Source of the DNA: S010-25 sp964441285
GTDB lineage: Bacteria; Pseudomonadota; Gammaproteobacteria; SZUA-229
DNA: 58,387 nt
Direction: 5' to 3'
Assembly (NCBI GenBank): GCA_964441285.1
Contig: CAYTUK010000014.1
Location: 1 to 58,387 of the forward strand
The position numbers and the translations under genes were made by a program. Under the pieces are notes generated by a model. That model ran no database searches. It had not been told where the DNA came from and saw nothing but the letters and a program-made list of their open reading frames with translations. Each line of letters starts with the position of its first letter. The stretch's first letter is position 1. Shown here piece after piece: positions 36,941 through 45,521 of this stretch.

Positions 36941-37004
36941 TTTAATCCAGATGTTTCATAAGAATTTAGAATATTGAACGGTCTTATGAAATATCCAGGT
37001 TAAA
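36941..37004. repeat. Imperfect inverted repeat between LysM gene and dprA
   Basis: The arms at 36941-36963 and 36982-37004 match at 19 of 23 positions around an 18-nt loop; TTTCATAAGA pairs perfectly with TCTTATGAAA. It has no T tract, so it is not a standard terminator. It looks like a REP-like palindromic unit, but only one copy is present in the window. Confidence 0.55.
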
Positions 37005-37129
37005 TGTGCTGCCTGACAATTCTTTCCGTTATGCGGTGAAAATTTTCGCGGATTCATTTATACTTCTCTGCTCACCATAAAAACCAGTAGCCTGCCTGTT
37101 AATGCAGGAACCTTGTTGTAGAATGACGG

Positions 37130-38242
37130 ATGAATACCCTGAACGCATGGCTGCAAATTCTTCACACCCCTGGCATCGGCGCAAAAACCTTTCAAAAACT
37201 GCTTGAACACTTTACCAGTGCAGAAGACATTCTGTCGGCAGACCGGTCTGAACTAAACGATTGCCGATTAAACCCAACAACAGTTAATGCCATCACCAAC
37301 CCCGACACAAGCATTATCCAGGCAGACCTTGACTGGTTAGCTGCTGAAAAATCTCATTACATTATCACCCTGGCGGATGAACGCTACCCACCACGTCTAA
37401 AGCAACTCATCGATGCACCTGCAATTCTATTCGTTCGTGGTGACCCGGATTATTTAAACCAGCCACAACTGGCGATGGTTGGCAGCCGCACCCCTACAGC
37501 GAATGGCCTGCAAACCGCCCGTGATTTTGCACACTGTCTTTCTGATGCCGGCATCACCATCACCAGCGGCCTTGCCAGTGGCATTGATGGTGCCAGCCAT
37601 GAAGGTGCCCTACAGGGAATCGCAGGCACCATCGCACTGGTCGCGCATGGGTTAGACCTTGTTTACCCGGCAAAACATCAGCAACTGGCACAGAAGATCG
37701 CACAGGCCGGTGCCATTGTTGCTGAAGTGCCCATCGGTACCAAACCATTACGTGGCCTGTTCCCTCGGCGCAATCGCATTATAAGCGGTTTATCAATCGG
37801 CACACTGGTGGTGGAGGCTGCACTTAAAAGTGGCTCATTAATCACCGCAAATCAGGCAATGGAACAAAATAAGGAAGTTTTCGCCATCCCCGGCTCCATT
37901 CATAATCCGTTGGCACGCGGTTGTCACCAGTTAATCCGCCAGGGTGCGAAACTGGTTGAAACGGCGAATGACATACTGGAAGAACTGAGTTACCCGCTGA
38001 AAATAACAGACTTGACCCATCAAAAGGTGGACGTTGTAAAAAAATCTATCATTAATTCAACACTAACACTTGACCTGGATCACCAAAAACTGCTGAAATG
38101 CCTCGATTATGAACCAGCCAGCATTGACGAACTGGTTAATCGTAGTCCGTTTAATGCCGCTGAAATCGCTTCTATGTTATTGATTATGGAGCTAGAAGGC
38201 ACCATTATTAGTCAGGATGGCCGGTACAGTTGCACGCACTGA
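37130..38242 (+). CDS. dprA: DNA-processing protein DprA
   Basis: DprA loads RecA on incoming single-stranded DNA during natural transformation and is also conserved in non-competent bacteria. The 370 residues have an N-terminal helix-hairpin-helix-like region (LHTPGIGAKTFQKLL), then the Rossmann fold with MVGSRTPTANG, TSGLASGIDGASHEGAL and FPRRNRIISGLS. A C-terminal winged-helix-like DprA domain ends the protein. It precedes smg and topA on the same strand, the common gammaproteobacterial order. Confidence 0.96.
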   Translation: MNTLNAWLQILHTPGIGAKTFQKLLEHFTSAEDILSADRSELNDCRLNPTTVNAITNPDTSIIQADLDWLAAEKSHYIITLADERYPPRLKQLIDAPAILFVRGDPDYLNQPQLAMVGSRTPTANGLQTARDFAHCLSDAGITITSGLASGIDGASHEGALQGIAGTIALVAHGLDLVYPAKHQQLAQKIAQAGAIVAEVPIGTKPLRGLFPRRNRIISGLSIGTLVVEAALKSGSLITANQAMEQNKEVFAIPGSIHNPLARGCHQLIRQGAKLVETANDILEELSYPLKITDLTHQKVDVVKKSIINSTLTLDLDHQKLLKCLDYEPASIDELVNRSPFNAAEIASMLLIMELEGTIISQDGRYSCTH

Positions 38243-38313
38243 GCGTGGCAGAAAAAGCCGGCAGAAACCAATTTTCACAACGAAACTGAGTAAATTTTCA
38301 GGAAAATTTAGTA

Positions 38314-38811
38314 ATGATACTTAAACAGTCATCAGTCATTGATGTATTGATGTTTTTATTCGAACGTTATCTGGACGAGGACGAAGTGCTGGAAAATAGC
38401 CGCGTCGTCGAAGAGCGTGACACGATCCAGAGTCGACTTGAACAAATGGGTTTTGAAAATTCAGAAATTAACCAGGCATTTGACTGGCTCGAAGATCTTG
38501 CCTCGATTAGTGAAAGCCAACGCTTTGCCCCGATTAGCAAAACCAGTATACGCATTTATTGCGCTGAGGAAAAAGCCCTGATTAATCAGGAAAGCATCGG
38601 TTTTATCCGTTTCCTTGAACAGACCGATATTTTAACCGCAGCCACCCGTGAACTTGTTCTTGATCGCGTTATTGCCCTTGGTCAGCCACTGGATACAGAA
38701 CAGATTAAATGGATTATTATGATCGTACTACACTCCTATCCTGGCGAAGAGAATGCCTTTGCCTGGATGGAAAGCCTCGTGTTTGATGACGTTTACGAAC
38801 ACATTCAGTAA
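38314..38811 (+). CDS. smg: Smg family protein (DUF494)
   Basis: Smg is a small protein conserved between dprA and topA in gammaproteobacteria; its function is unknown. The 165 residues begin with SVIDVLMFLFERYLDED and contain LEQMGFENSEINQAFDWLEDL and YSPGEENAFAWMES-like stretches, which define the family. It is mainly helical and acidic, with no signal peptide. AGGAAA lies before the start. Confidence 0.92.
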   Translation: MILKQSSVIDVLMFLFERYLDEDEVLENSRVVEERDTIQSRLEQMGFENSEINQAFDWLEDLASISESQRFAPISKTSIRIYCAEEKALINQESIGFIRFLEQTDILTAATRELVLDRVIALGQPLDTEQIKWIIMIVLHSYPGEENAFAWMESLVFDDVYEHIQ

Positions 38812-38840
38812 GTTAATTCCTGTCAAGAAGATAACTAAAT

Positions 38841-41306
38841 ATGAGTAAAAATCTGGTCATTGTCGAATCACCGGCCAAAGCAAAAACTATCGAGAAATAT
38901 CTGGGTAAGGATTTCAAAGTTCTTGCCTCATATGGTCATGTGCGTGATTTAGTGCCAAAAGAAGGCGCAGTCGACATCGAACATGATTTTCAGATGAAAT
39001 ACCAGATGATCGAGCGCAACGAAAAACATGTTGATAAAATTATCAAGTTTCTGAAAAAAGCCGACACCCTCTACCTTGCCACTGACCAGGATCGCGAAGG
39101 CGAAGCGATCTCCTGGCATTTGTATGAACTATTACGTGAAAAAAACCTGCTTGATAATGTTAATGTCCATCGTGTCGCCTTTAATGAAATAACCAAACGT
39201 GCTATTCAGACGGCTATCGCCTCACCCGGCAAACTTTCCATGAACCTGGTTAACGCACAGCAAACTCGCCGTGCACTCGATTATCTGGTTGGCTTTAACC
39301 TGTCACCGCTGTTATGGAAAAAAGTTCAGCGTGGTCTTTCTGCCGGTCGGGTACAAAGTCCCGCATTACGCCTCATCGCTGAGCGTGAAGACGCTATCGA
39401 GGCTTTCGAGCCACAGGAATACTGGACCATTGAAGCTGATATTGCCAAAGATAAAAAAGCCTTTACCGGCAAACTCAGTCTGTACGAAAATGAAAAAATA
39501 AAGCAGTTCAGCATTACTGACACTAATGCAGCAACCTCTGCCAGAAATACACTGTTAGCCGCAGCCAATGGCAAACTGACTGTTAATAAAATCGAGAAAA
39601 AAGAAAAGAAACGTCATCCAGCCCCGCCATTCACCACCTCAACCTTGCAACAGGAGGCGGCGCGAAAACTGCGTTTTTCTACCCAGCGCACCATGCGTAC
39701 GGCGCAGAATCTTTATGAAGGCATTGACATTGGCGGTGAAACCGTCGGTTTAATTACCTATATGCGTACCGACTCACTGCACCTTGCGAGTGAGGCTCTG
39801 GATGACATTCGCGCGCTTATCAGCGAGCGTTTCGGTAAAAACAATCTACCTGACTCCGTTCGTTTTTTTAAAAATAAATCTAAAAATGCACAGGAAGCAC
39901 ACGAAGCCATTCGACCTACTTCAGTACGTCATATCCCGGAAGAGCTCAAAAATCGCCTCACCCCTGACCAGCTTGCCCTCTACAACCTTATCTGGAAACG
40001 AACGATGGCCTGTCAGATGATTCATGCCACCCTGAATACCGTTAGTATTGACCTTGGTTGTGGTGATGGCAATTTCTTCCGCGCTTCTGGCTCCACCATT
40101 AAATACCCTGGTTTTATGTCGGTTTACATGGAAAGTGGTGACGACAGCAAACCGGAAGAAAATACCGAAAAGTTATTGCCTGAATTAACCGAAGGCGAGA
40201 AAATTGAACTACTGGCGATTCGTAATGAACAGCATTTCACTGAACCACCACCAAGATTCACCGAAGCCAGTCTGGTAAAAACCCTGGAAGAGTACGGCAT
40301 TGGGCGGCCATCCACTTACGCCAGCATTATTACCACGCTGGTCAGTCGCAATTATGTAGAACTGGAAAACCGACGTTTTACCCCAACCGACATTGGTCGC
40401 ATCGTTAATACCTTTCTCACCCAGCATTTCACCAAATACGTTGATTATGAATTTACTGCCGAACTGGAAGACGAGCTCGACTCCATTGCAAGAGGTGAAC
40501 ATGAATGGGTACCACTGTTAAGAAACTTCTGGTCACCCTTCAAAAAAGCCGTCGACCACATTGAAGAAAACGTCAGCCGCGCCGATGTCGCGCAATCTCG
40601 ATTAATTGGTACCGATGATGCCACCGGAAAACCCATTACCGTTCGTATGGGCCCCTATGGCCCCTTTGTTCAAATTGGCGATAAGGATGATGAAGAAAAA
40701 CCCCGTTTTGCCAGCCTGCGCCCCGGACAAAAAATGGCAGACATCAGTATTGATGATGTTTACTTTTTACTGCAGCTGCCGCGTGAATTGGGAACAACCG
40801 ACGAAGATGAAGGCGTATCAACCAACTATGGACGTTTTGGCCCCTATGTGAAATATGGCAGCAAGTTTGTCTCCATTAACAAAGCCTGCCAGGAAAAAGG
40901 CATAGACCCGTATAACATCAGCTTTGAACAGGCAATGGAACTGGTTCGAGACAAAAAAGAATTTGATGCCAATAAATACATCAAAAGCTTCCCTGGCACT
41001 GACATAGAAATTCTCAATGGTCGTTACGGCCCCTACATTACTGATGGCAATAAAAATGCCAAAATTCCCAAAGACCGGGAGCCCGTTTCTTTAAACCAGA
41101 AAGAATGCGAAGAACTGCTTGCGGCGGCGCCGGAAAGACGCGGCAGGAAAAAGCTGGCGAAGAAAAAACCCGTTAAAAAGAAAGTCGTGAAGAAAAAAGT
41201 AGCAAAAAAGAAAACCCCAGGGAAGAAAGTAACAAAAAAGAGAACGGTAAAGCAGGCAGTAAAAAAAGCCGTAAAGAAAACCTCACCGAACAAATCATCC
41301 GGGTAA
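38841..41306 (+). CDS. topA: DNA topoisomerase I TopA, with Lys-rich C-terminal tail
   Basis: TopA relaxes negative supercoils through a 5'-phosphotyrosine intermediate. The Toprim domain starts at VESPAKAKTIEKYLG, with DQDREGEAISWH. The catalytic residue is Tyr307 in YMRTDSLHL. Instead of the four-Cys zinc ribbons of the E. coli enzyme, the C-terminus has topoisomerase repeats of the GRYGPYV type. It ends in about 55 residues dominated by Lys and Arg (KKKVVKKKVAKKK pattern). Such tails replace zinc ribbons in several bacterial lineages and probably bind DNA. The protein is 821 residues. tsaC starts immediately after the stop. Confidence 0.97.
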   Translation: MSKNLVIVESPAKAKTIEKYLGKDFKVLASYGHVRDLVPKEGAVDIEHDFQMKYQMIERNEKHVDKIIKFLKKADTLYLATDQDREGEAISWHLYELLREKNLLDNVNVHRVAFNEITKRAIQTAIASPGKLSMNLVNAQQTRRALDYLVGFNLSPLLWKKVQRGLSAGRVQSPALRLIAEREDAIEAFEPQEYWTIEADIAKDKKAFTGKLSLYENEKIKQFSITDTNAATSARNTLLAAANGKLTVNKIEKKEKKRHPAPPFTTSTLQQEAARKLRFSTQRTMRTAQNLYEGIDIGGETVGLITYMRTDSLHLASEALDDIRALISERFGKNNLPDSVRFFKNKSKNAQEAHEAIRPTSVRHIPEELKNRLTPDQLALYNLIWKRTMACQMIHATLNTVSIDLGCGDGNFFRASGSTIKYPGFMSVYMESGDDSKPEENTEKLLPELTEGEKIELLAIRNEQHFTEPPPRFTEASLVKTLEEYGIGRPSTYASIITTLVSRNYVELENRRFTPTDIGRIVNTFLTQHFTKYVDYEFTAELEDELDSIARGEHEWVPLLRNFWSPFKKAVDHIEENVSRADVAQSRLIGTDDATGKPITVRMGPYGPFVQIGDKDDEEKPRFASLRPGQKMADISIDDVYFLLQLPRELGTTDEDEGVSTNYGRFGPYVKYGSKFVSINKACQEKGIDPYNISFEQAMELVRDKKEFDANKYIKSFPGTDIEILNGRYGPYITDGNKNAKIPKDREPVSLNQKECEELLAAAPERRGRKKLAKKKPVKKKVVKKKVAKKKTPGKKVTKKRTVKQAVKKAVKKTSPNKSSG

Positions 41307-41861
41307 ATGGTCAGCGCATTTAGCTTTCGACTGGCTCACCATCAGTTGCGCTCAAGCGGTATTATCAGCTATAAAACCGATACCCTTATCGGCCTGAGTT
41401 GCGACCCGTACAACCAGCAGGCTATCAACCGAATCAACCAGATTAAACAGCGCCCAGTTAAAAAAACCTTTATTCTTCTCGCCAGTCAGTTTGAACAACT
41501 GTTACCTCTCATTCACCCGTCCGCTTGCAGACATAGACAAACGATAATTAACACAACAGAACCTACCAGCTGGATTTTACCTGCCAGCAAAACCACGCCT
41601 TATTGGCTAAAAGCCAAAGACAACACTATCGCTGTGCGTATTAGTAGCGATCCGGTAACAAAAATTTTATGTACCCTGCTAGCCAGCCCGATCATTTCAA
41701 GCAGTGCAAATATCAGCGGCAGACCCGCTGCAAAAAACCTGTTCCAGTTGCGAAAAACCTTTGGCAGACAGATTGACAGGATTATACAATCTTCCCATGA
41801 AGCAACCGGAAAACCCTCCCGAATGCTACGATTATGCGATAATAAACTGATTCGACCCTAA
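41307..41861 (+). CDS. tsaC: Threonylcarbamoyl-AMP synthase TsaC (YrdC-like)
   Basis: TsaC makes threonylcarbamoyl-AMP for the t6A37 tRNA modification. The 184-residue YrdC fold includes INQIKQRPVKKTFILLAS and the conserved SSANISGRPAA near the end. The first motif, usually PTEAVYGLGCD, reads KTDTLIGLSCD, so the Pro is missing and the substrate loop diverges. It directly follows topA and precedes hemF, the normal place for tsaC in gammaproteobacteria, which supports the call over a generic YciO protein. Confidence 0.88.
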   Translation: MVSAFSFRLAHHQLRSSGIISYKTDTLIGLSCDPYNQQAINRINQIKQRPVKKTFILLASQFEQLLPLIHPSACRHRQTIINTTEPTSWILPASKTTPYWLKAKDNTIAVRISSDPVTKILCTLLASPIISSSANISGRPAAKNLFQLRKTFGRQIDRIIQSSHEATGKPSRMLRLCDNKLIRP

Positions 41862-41880
41862 CACCCAAAACAGCTTAATT

Positions 41881-42801
41881 ATGCATAACCAGCCAGATAT
41901 AAATACCGTCAAAAATTACCTGCTCTCACTGCAACAGGACATTTGCCAGCAACTGGCGGAAGAAGATGGCAAGCAGGTCTTTGTGACTGATGAGTGGTCG
42001 CGTGAAGGCGGCAACGGTGGTGGCATTACGCGGGTACTCACTAACGGTAATGTCTTTGAGCAGGCGGGGGTTAACTTCTCACATGTTAGCGGTGAACAAC
42101 TGCCCGCATCAGCCACAGCGCATCGCCCGGAACTTGCTGGCCGTAAATTTCGGGCAATGGGGGTATCTCTGGTCATTCATCCTGATAACCCGCATGTTCC
42201 CACCTCACACGCAAATGTCCGCTTTTTTATTGCTACAAAAAAGGGTGAAGCACCAGTATGGTGGTTCGGTGGTGGATTCGACCTGACACCATATTACGGA
42301 TATACAGACGACTGCAAACAATGGCACCAGAACGCAAAACAGGCATGCATTGAATTTGGTGAAGGCACGTATGAAAAATATAAAAAATGGTGTGATGATT
42401 ATTTCTATATTAAACATAGAAAAGAGCAGCGCGGTATCGGTGGCTTATTTTTTGATGATTTAAATGAAGACAATTTTGCACAAAGTTTTGCCTTCATGCA
42501 AAGCGTTGGGAACCACTACATCAAAGCATATCGTCCGCTTGTAGCAAAGAGAAAAAACACCCCTTTTACCGAAGCCGAAAAAGATTTTCAGCTCTACCGT
42601 CGCGGCCGTTACGTTGAATTTAATCTGATTTATGACCGTGGCACACTATTTGGTTTACAAACGGGTGGACGCACCGAGTCCATTTTAATGTCGCTCCCCC
42701 CAGTGGTGCATTTTAGCTATAACAAAAAGTTTGCAGCAGGAACACGCGAGGCAGAACTTTATGATTATTACCTTAAACCTAAAGACTGGTTAGCTGAATA
42801 A
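41881..42801 (+). CDS. hemF: Oxygen-dependent coproporphyrinogen III oxidase HemF
   Basis: HemF oxidatively decarboxylates coproporphyrinogen III to protoporphyrinogen IX. The 306-residue sequence has all of the family's conserved blocks: WSREGGNGGG, GVNFSHVSGE, VHPDNPHVPTSHANVRFF-like, WWFGGGFDLTPYYGY, GIGGLFFDDLNE and RRGRYVEFNLIYDRGT. It is the last gene of the topA-tsaC-hemF run. A HemN-like radical SAM gene lies 6 kb away, possibly the anaerobic counterpart. Confidence 0.97.
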   Translation: MHNQPDINTVKNYLLSLQQDICQQLAEEDGKQVFVTDEWSREGGNGGGITRVLTNGNVFEQAGVNFSHVSGEQLPASATAHRPELAGRKFRAMGVSLVIHPDNPHVPTSHANVRFFIATKKGEAPVWWFGGGFDLTPYYGYTDDCKQWHQNAKQACIEFGEGTYEKYKKWCDDYFYIKHRKEQRGIGGLFFDDLNEDNFAQSFAFMQSVGNHYIKAYRPLVAKRKNTPFTEAEKDFQLYRRGRYVEFNLIYDRGTLFGLQTGGRTESILMSLPPVVHFSYNKKFAAGTREAELYDYYLKPKDWLAE

Positions 42802-42813
42802 CGCCCCTTACCA

Positions 42814-42844
42814 CAAAAAAGCCAGGAAGCATTACTCCCTGGCT
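42814..42844 (-). terminator. Terminator after the phosphoesterase gene
   Basis: Read on the minus strand, AGCCAGG and CCTGGCT form a 7-bp stem followed by TTTTTT. It lies 36 bp beyond the phosphoesterase stop codon and could also limit read-through from hemF. Confidence 0.75.
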
Positions 42845-42879
42845 AGAGTGATTACAAATAGATAGCCCTGCAAGTTAAG

Positions 42880-44526
42880 TTAATCATCCCTGTTTTTCAC
42901 TTGCCCCATTTCAACATCAAAGAAATCATCATCCCGAACAGGAGAATGGATTTTAGTTCCCCGCACAGGATTCAAAAACAGACGACGTGCTTTACCGCGG
43001 TGACCATGAAAATCAAACATTTTTTCCAACGAACCGGCTTTGGCATCAAAAGAATCGTCGCCAATGCGTCCCAGCTTCCAGTTATCCTCGATAAAACGCA
43101 GGATAGATGTCTGATCGGTAATACTGTGGTCAACATAGTTCTGCTTCGCCCAGGGGGAAATTACCAGTAGAGGCTGACGCGGGCCATAACCACAGCGGTC
43201 CATATAAGCACCTTCAGTCATCACACCACCGCAACCGCCATGAACAATACGATCATTGACGGGATCGTTGGAATGATTAATGATTGGCGGCATCACATGG
43301 TCATACCAGCCATCAGAATCATCATAAGCAATAATAACTGCGGTATTATGCCAGTACGGTGACCGTTGCAGCCGATTAATCGTCTGCACAATAAACTGCT
43401 GTTCATCGAGTGGATCAGAATACGCAGCATGGCCATCCTGTGCTTTAGGTGCTTTCAAAAAGCTGACTGCAGGCAGCTTGTGCGCTTTCACCGCAACCCA
43501 GAAATCAGACAGGTCATACTGGTGATTCGCTTGGTCGTTATAGCCGATTTTAGCAACTGATGTAGGTGGTAGATGGTGCGGGTTTGATGTCGACTTATAA
43601 TACTGAAAAGCAGCATGATGTGCACTGTAGGAATTGACCACGACACCGCCAATATTAACCTGTGTCTGACCACAAACTGCTTTACCCTTTATCCTTTCAG
43701 TTGGTTTGAATCCACCCTGAAACCAGCCCCAGGTAACACCCCTTGCATTGAGTAGATTGCCAATATTTTTGTTATCTGTCATTGAAACGGTCGGGTATTT
43801 AGTCGTGGAGCAATCATCATATGTTGGATCAGGGTCATTGATTACCGTACCAATACCGTTTATGTCTGTGCTGACAACACCGTAAGTATCCATCGCCGGT
43901 TCCGTTGATATTGCACCATGCGTCTGACCTGAAATCAGATTAAGCGCACCCGGCGTTGATGGACCAAAAGTTGTAGAAAAGGAGTTATCACTCATAGAGA
44001 AGTGTTGTGCATAATTCCAGAGTGCCGTGACCGTGTTGCCGTCATAATAGTCCATCACCAGATTTGGTTTGCTGACCTGTGGGGGTGAACATGATTCACG
44101 ATTGGTATTTTCGACGAATTTATCCATCAGTCCACCATTCACTGCCAGTTGTTCAGCACTATAATGGTGATTCTGATCACAGGTCAAAGCCTCGGCACGA
44201 AATAAGCGCTGAGGGTTTGCACTGTTTGGATTATGCTGAAGCAATGTCTCATTGAAACCATTAATTGATGGTGTATGTGTACGTGCAACAAAACGAGGCT
44301 CCCCAGGAAAATTAAGCGCTTTGGGGTAGGTGCCAAAATAATGATCAAAAGAAACGTTTTCCTGAAAAATCACCACAACATGCTTGATAGGTGTCGTTGT
44401 GATCATTGACTTATGCCCTTGCTCGGTATGTGCGTAAGTGGGCGTTGCCGCACTTGCAATCGCTAAAGCAATACCAGGAATAATTGACGATGAGTGACGT
44501 GCAATAAAGAACTGATTACGAAACAT
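42880..44526 (-). CDS. Secreted phosphoesterase (phospholipase C / AcpA-like acid phosphatase family)
   Basis: This 548-residue protein has an N-terminal signal (residues 14-36, ending in PTYAHT). It belongs to the phosphoesterase family that includes phospholipase C and Francisella AcpA. The metal-binding N-terminal motif VIFQENVSFDHYFGTYP is diagnostic. Later metal ligands lie in AYDDSDGWYDHVMPP and, near the C-terminus, in YGPRQPLLVISPWAK and TSILRFIEDNW. Whether it acts on phospholipids or phosphate monoesters cannot be decided. It is transcribed alone and ends in a terminator. Confidence 0.9.
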   Translation of the reverse strand: MFRNQFFIARHSSSIIPGIALAIASAATPTYAHTEQGHKSMITTTPIKHVVVIFQENVSFDHYFGTYPKALNFPGEPRFVARTHTPSINGFNETLLQHNPNSANPQRLFRAEALTCDQNHHYSAEQLAVNGGLMDKFVENTNRESCSPPQVSKPNLVMDYYDGNTVTALWNYAQHFSMSDNSFSTTFGPSTPGALNLISGQTHGAISTEPAMDTYGVVSTDINGIGTVINDPDPTYDDCSTTKYPTVSMTDNKNIGNLLNARGVTWGWFQGGFKPTERIKGKAVCGQTQVNIGGVVVNSYSAHHAAFQYYKSTSNPHHLPPTSVAKIGYNDQANHQYDLSDFWVAVKAHKLPAVSFLKAPKAQDGHAAYSDPLDEQQFIVQTINRLQRSPYWHNTAVIIAYDDSDGWYDHVMPPIINHSNDPVNDRIVHGGCGGVMTEGAYMDRCGYGPRQPLLVISPWAKQNYVDHSITDQTSILRFIEDNWKLGRIGDDSFDAKAGSLEKMFDFHGHRGKARRLFLNPVRGTKIHSPVRDDDFFDVEMGQVKNRDD

Positions 44527-44649
44527 AATTAAACTCCTTCATGTATGAGTTATTGTTAAGCCAGATAGATTTTAGCCAGACAATGAAGCCCTGACCAACA
44601 ATAGACTATCGAAACTACATGAAAAATTTATGACGCTTCCATGAAAATT

Positions 44650-44859
44650 CTATGAATAGATAGGCACATAGTATTCGTCAGGTAAAACAGGAACTGGCAA
44701 TATTGGTAATTTCTGGGAATTCTCGAAGAATCTTTTTATCAGTGCGAATAAGAGGAACATCCAGATATTATACCAGAGCAACAAACTTACAGTCATAGAC
44801 AGAATATTGGCTAGTTTTAACGCACCGCATAATGTGTGTAGATGAAATTTCATATTCAT
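44650..44859 (-). CDS. Possible small membrane protein
   Basis: This ORF of 69 codons has one strong hydrophobic stretch (LANILSMTVSLLLWYNIWMFLLFAL) and a Pro/Tyr-rich tail. No ribosome site is visible and no family is recognised. It fills a gap between the phosphoesterase gene and a long palindromic element, so it may be chance. Confidence 0.3.
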   Translation of the reverse strand: MNMKFHLHTLCGALKLANILSMTVSLLLWYNIWMFLLFALIKRFFENSQKLPILPVPVLPDEYYVPIYS

Positions 44860-44890
44860 GGTCAGTCAGTAATTTTTCAGCCTGTTGAAT

Positions 44891-45091
44891 AATTAGTCGA
44901 TCCTGAAATATTCATCACAGTTACTTAGACACCTGTCATATCAGGCCTGAGAAATATAATTTTCAGTCCGGTGATTGTTAGTTTTAATTTATGCAGCCAA
45001 AAAATTAAAACTGCGCTGAAAATATTTTTTCTTCAATGTAATGTCGTGACCGTTTGAAGGCCTGAGGTGGATATTTCAGGATTGACTAGTT
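44891..45091. repeat. 200-bp long imperfect palindrome (MITE-like)
   Basis: The outer arms at 44891-44916 and 45066-45091 match at 22 of 26 positions (core ATCCTGAAATAT). A further perfect 11-bp inverted repeat, AGTTTTAATTT and AAATTAAAACT, lies near the centre (44980-45012). AATTTTCAG and CTGAAAATATT add another matching pair between them. The whole unit could fold into one long interrupted hairpin. It has no ORF. It lies upstream of the small ORF and 48 bp beyond the rsbS-like stop codon. Confidence 0.7.
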
Positions 45092-45138
45092 AAACAGAGT
45101 ATTCAGGTTTTCCCGCTTCAGTCTCCCCAGCCTTTTTT

Positions 45139-45504
45139 CTAATGCTTAAAATTGACTACAACACCTTCTCTTGCACTGTCTACATCTAGCGCACATTTGA
45201 ATGGTGGGGACTGTTGTAACGAAGTGGCCAGTGAGAAGGCCGCAGTTGGGCATATATTGGTGGCTATCAGATCTACGTTAGCAAGTGCACACAAACGATG
45301 CAGTCTAACCAGCCATGTATAATAAATTGCATCAATCAGTAGCACATTCTTCAGATCATACATCAGAGTGCGGGCATTAGCCTTTTGCATCATGTGCAGA
45401 AGCTCAACAACATATTCATCTGGCGTACTGGGATCAAGCCCATCGCCTGGCTCCAGCAACATATTATTGTTGCCGATAGAAGTCAGATGTATACCTTTTA
45501 ACAT
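45139..45504 (-). CDS. RsbS-like STAS protein lacking the phospho-serine
   Basis: This 121-residue single STAS domain aligns with RsbS, the stressosome core scaffold (recalled B. subtilis sequence). The segment LMYDLKNVLLIDAI corresponds to the RsbS region around Ser59. Here the position is Ala59, after Asp58, so the RsbT kinase target is missing. After it, DLIATNICP replaces the LTGIQP loop. It is the last gene of the four-gene minus-strand cluster, 17 bp after the RsbR-like gene. It may act as a constitutively unphosphorylated scaffold or have a different partner. Confidence 0.75.
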   Translation of the reverse strand: MLKGIHLTSIGNNNMLLEPGDGLDPSTPDEYVVELLHMMQKANARTLMYDLKNVLLIDAIYYTWLVRLHRLCALANVDLIATNICPTAAFSLATSLQQSPPFKCALDVDSAREGVVVNFKH

Positions 45505-45521
45505 CTGCGGATAACCAGCAT

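Noticed and set aside
41033..41293. Phe-rich open frame antisense to the end of topA
   Set aside because: It is the mirror of the Lys-rich TopA tail (AAA/AAG read backwards gives Phe), not a membrane protein gene.
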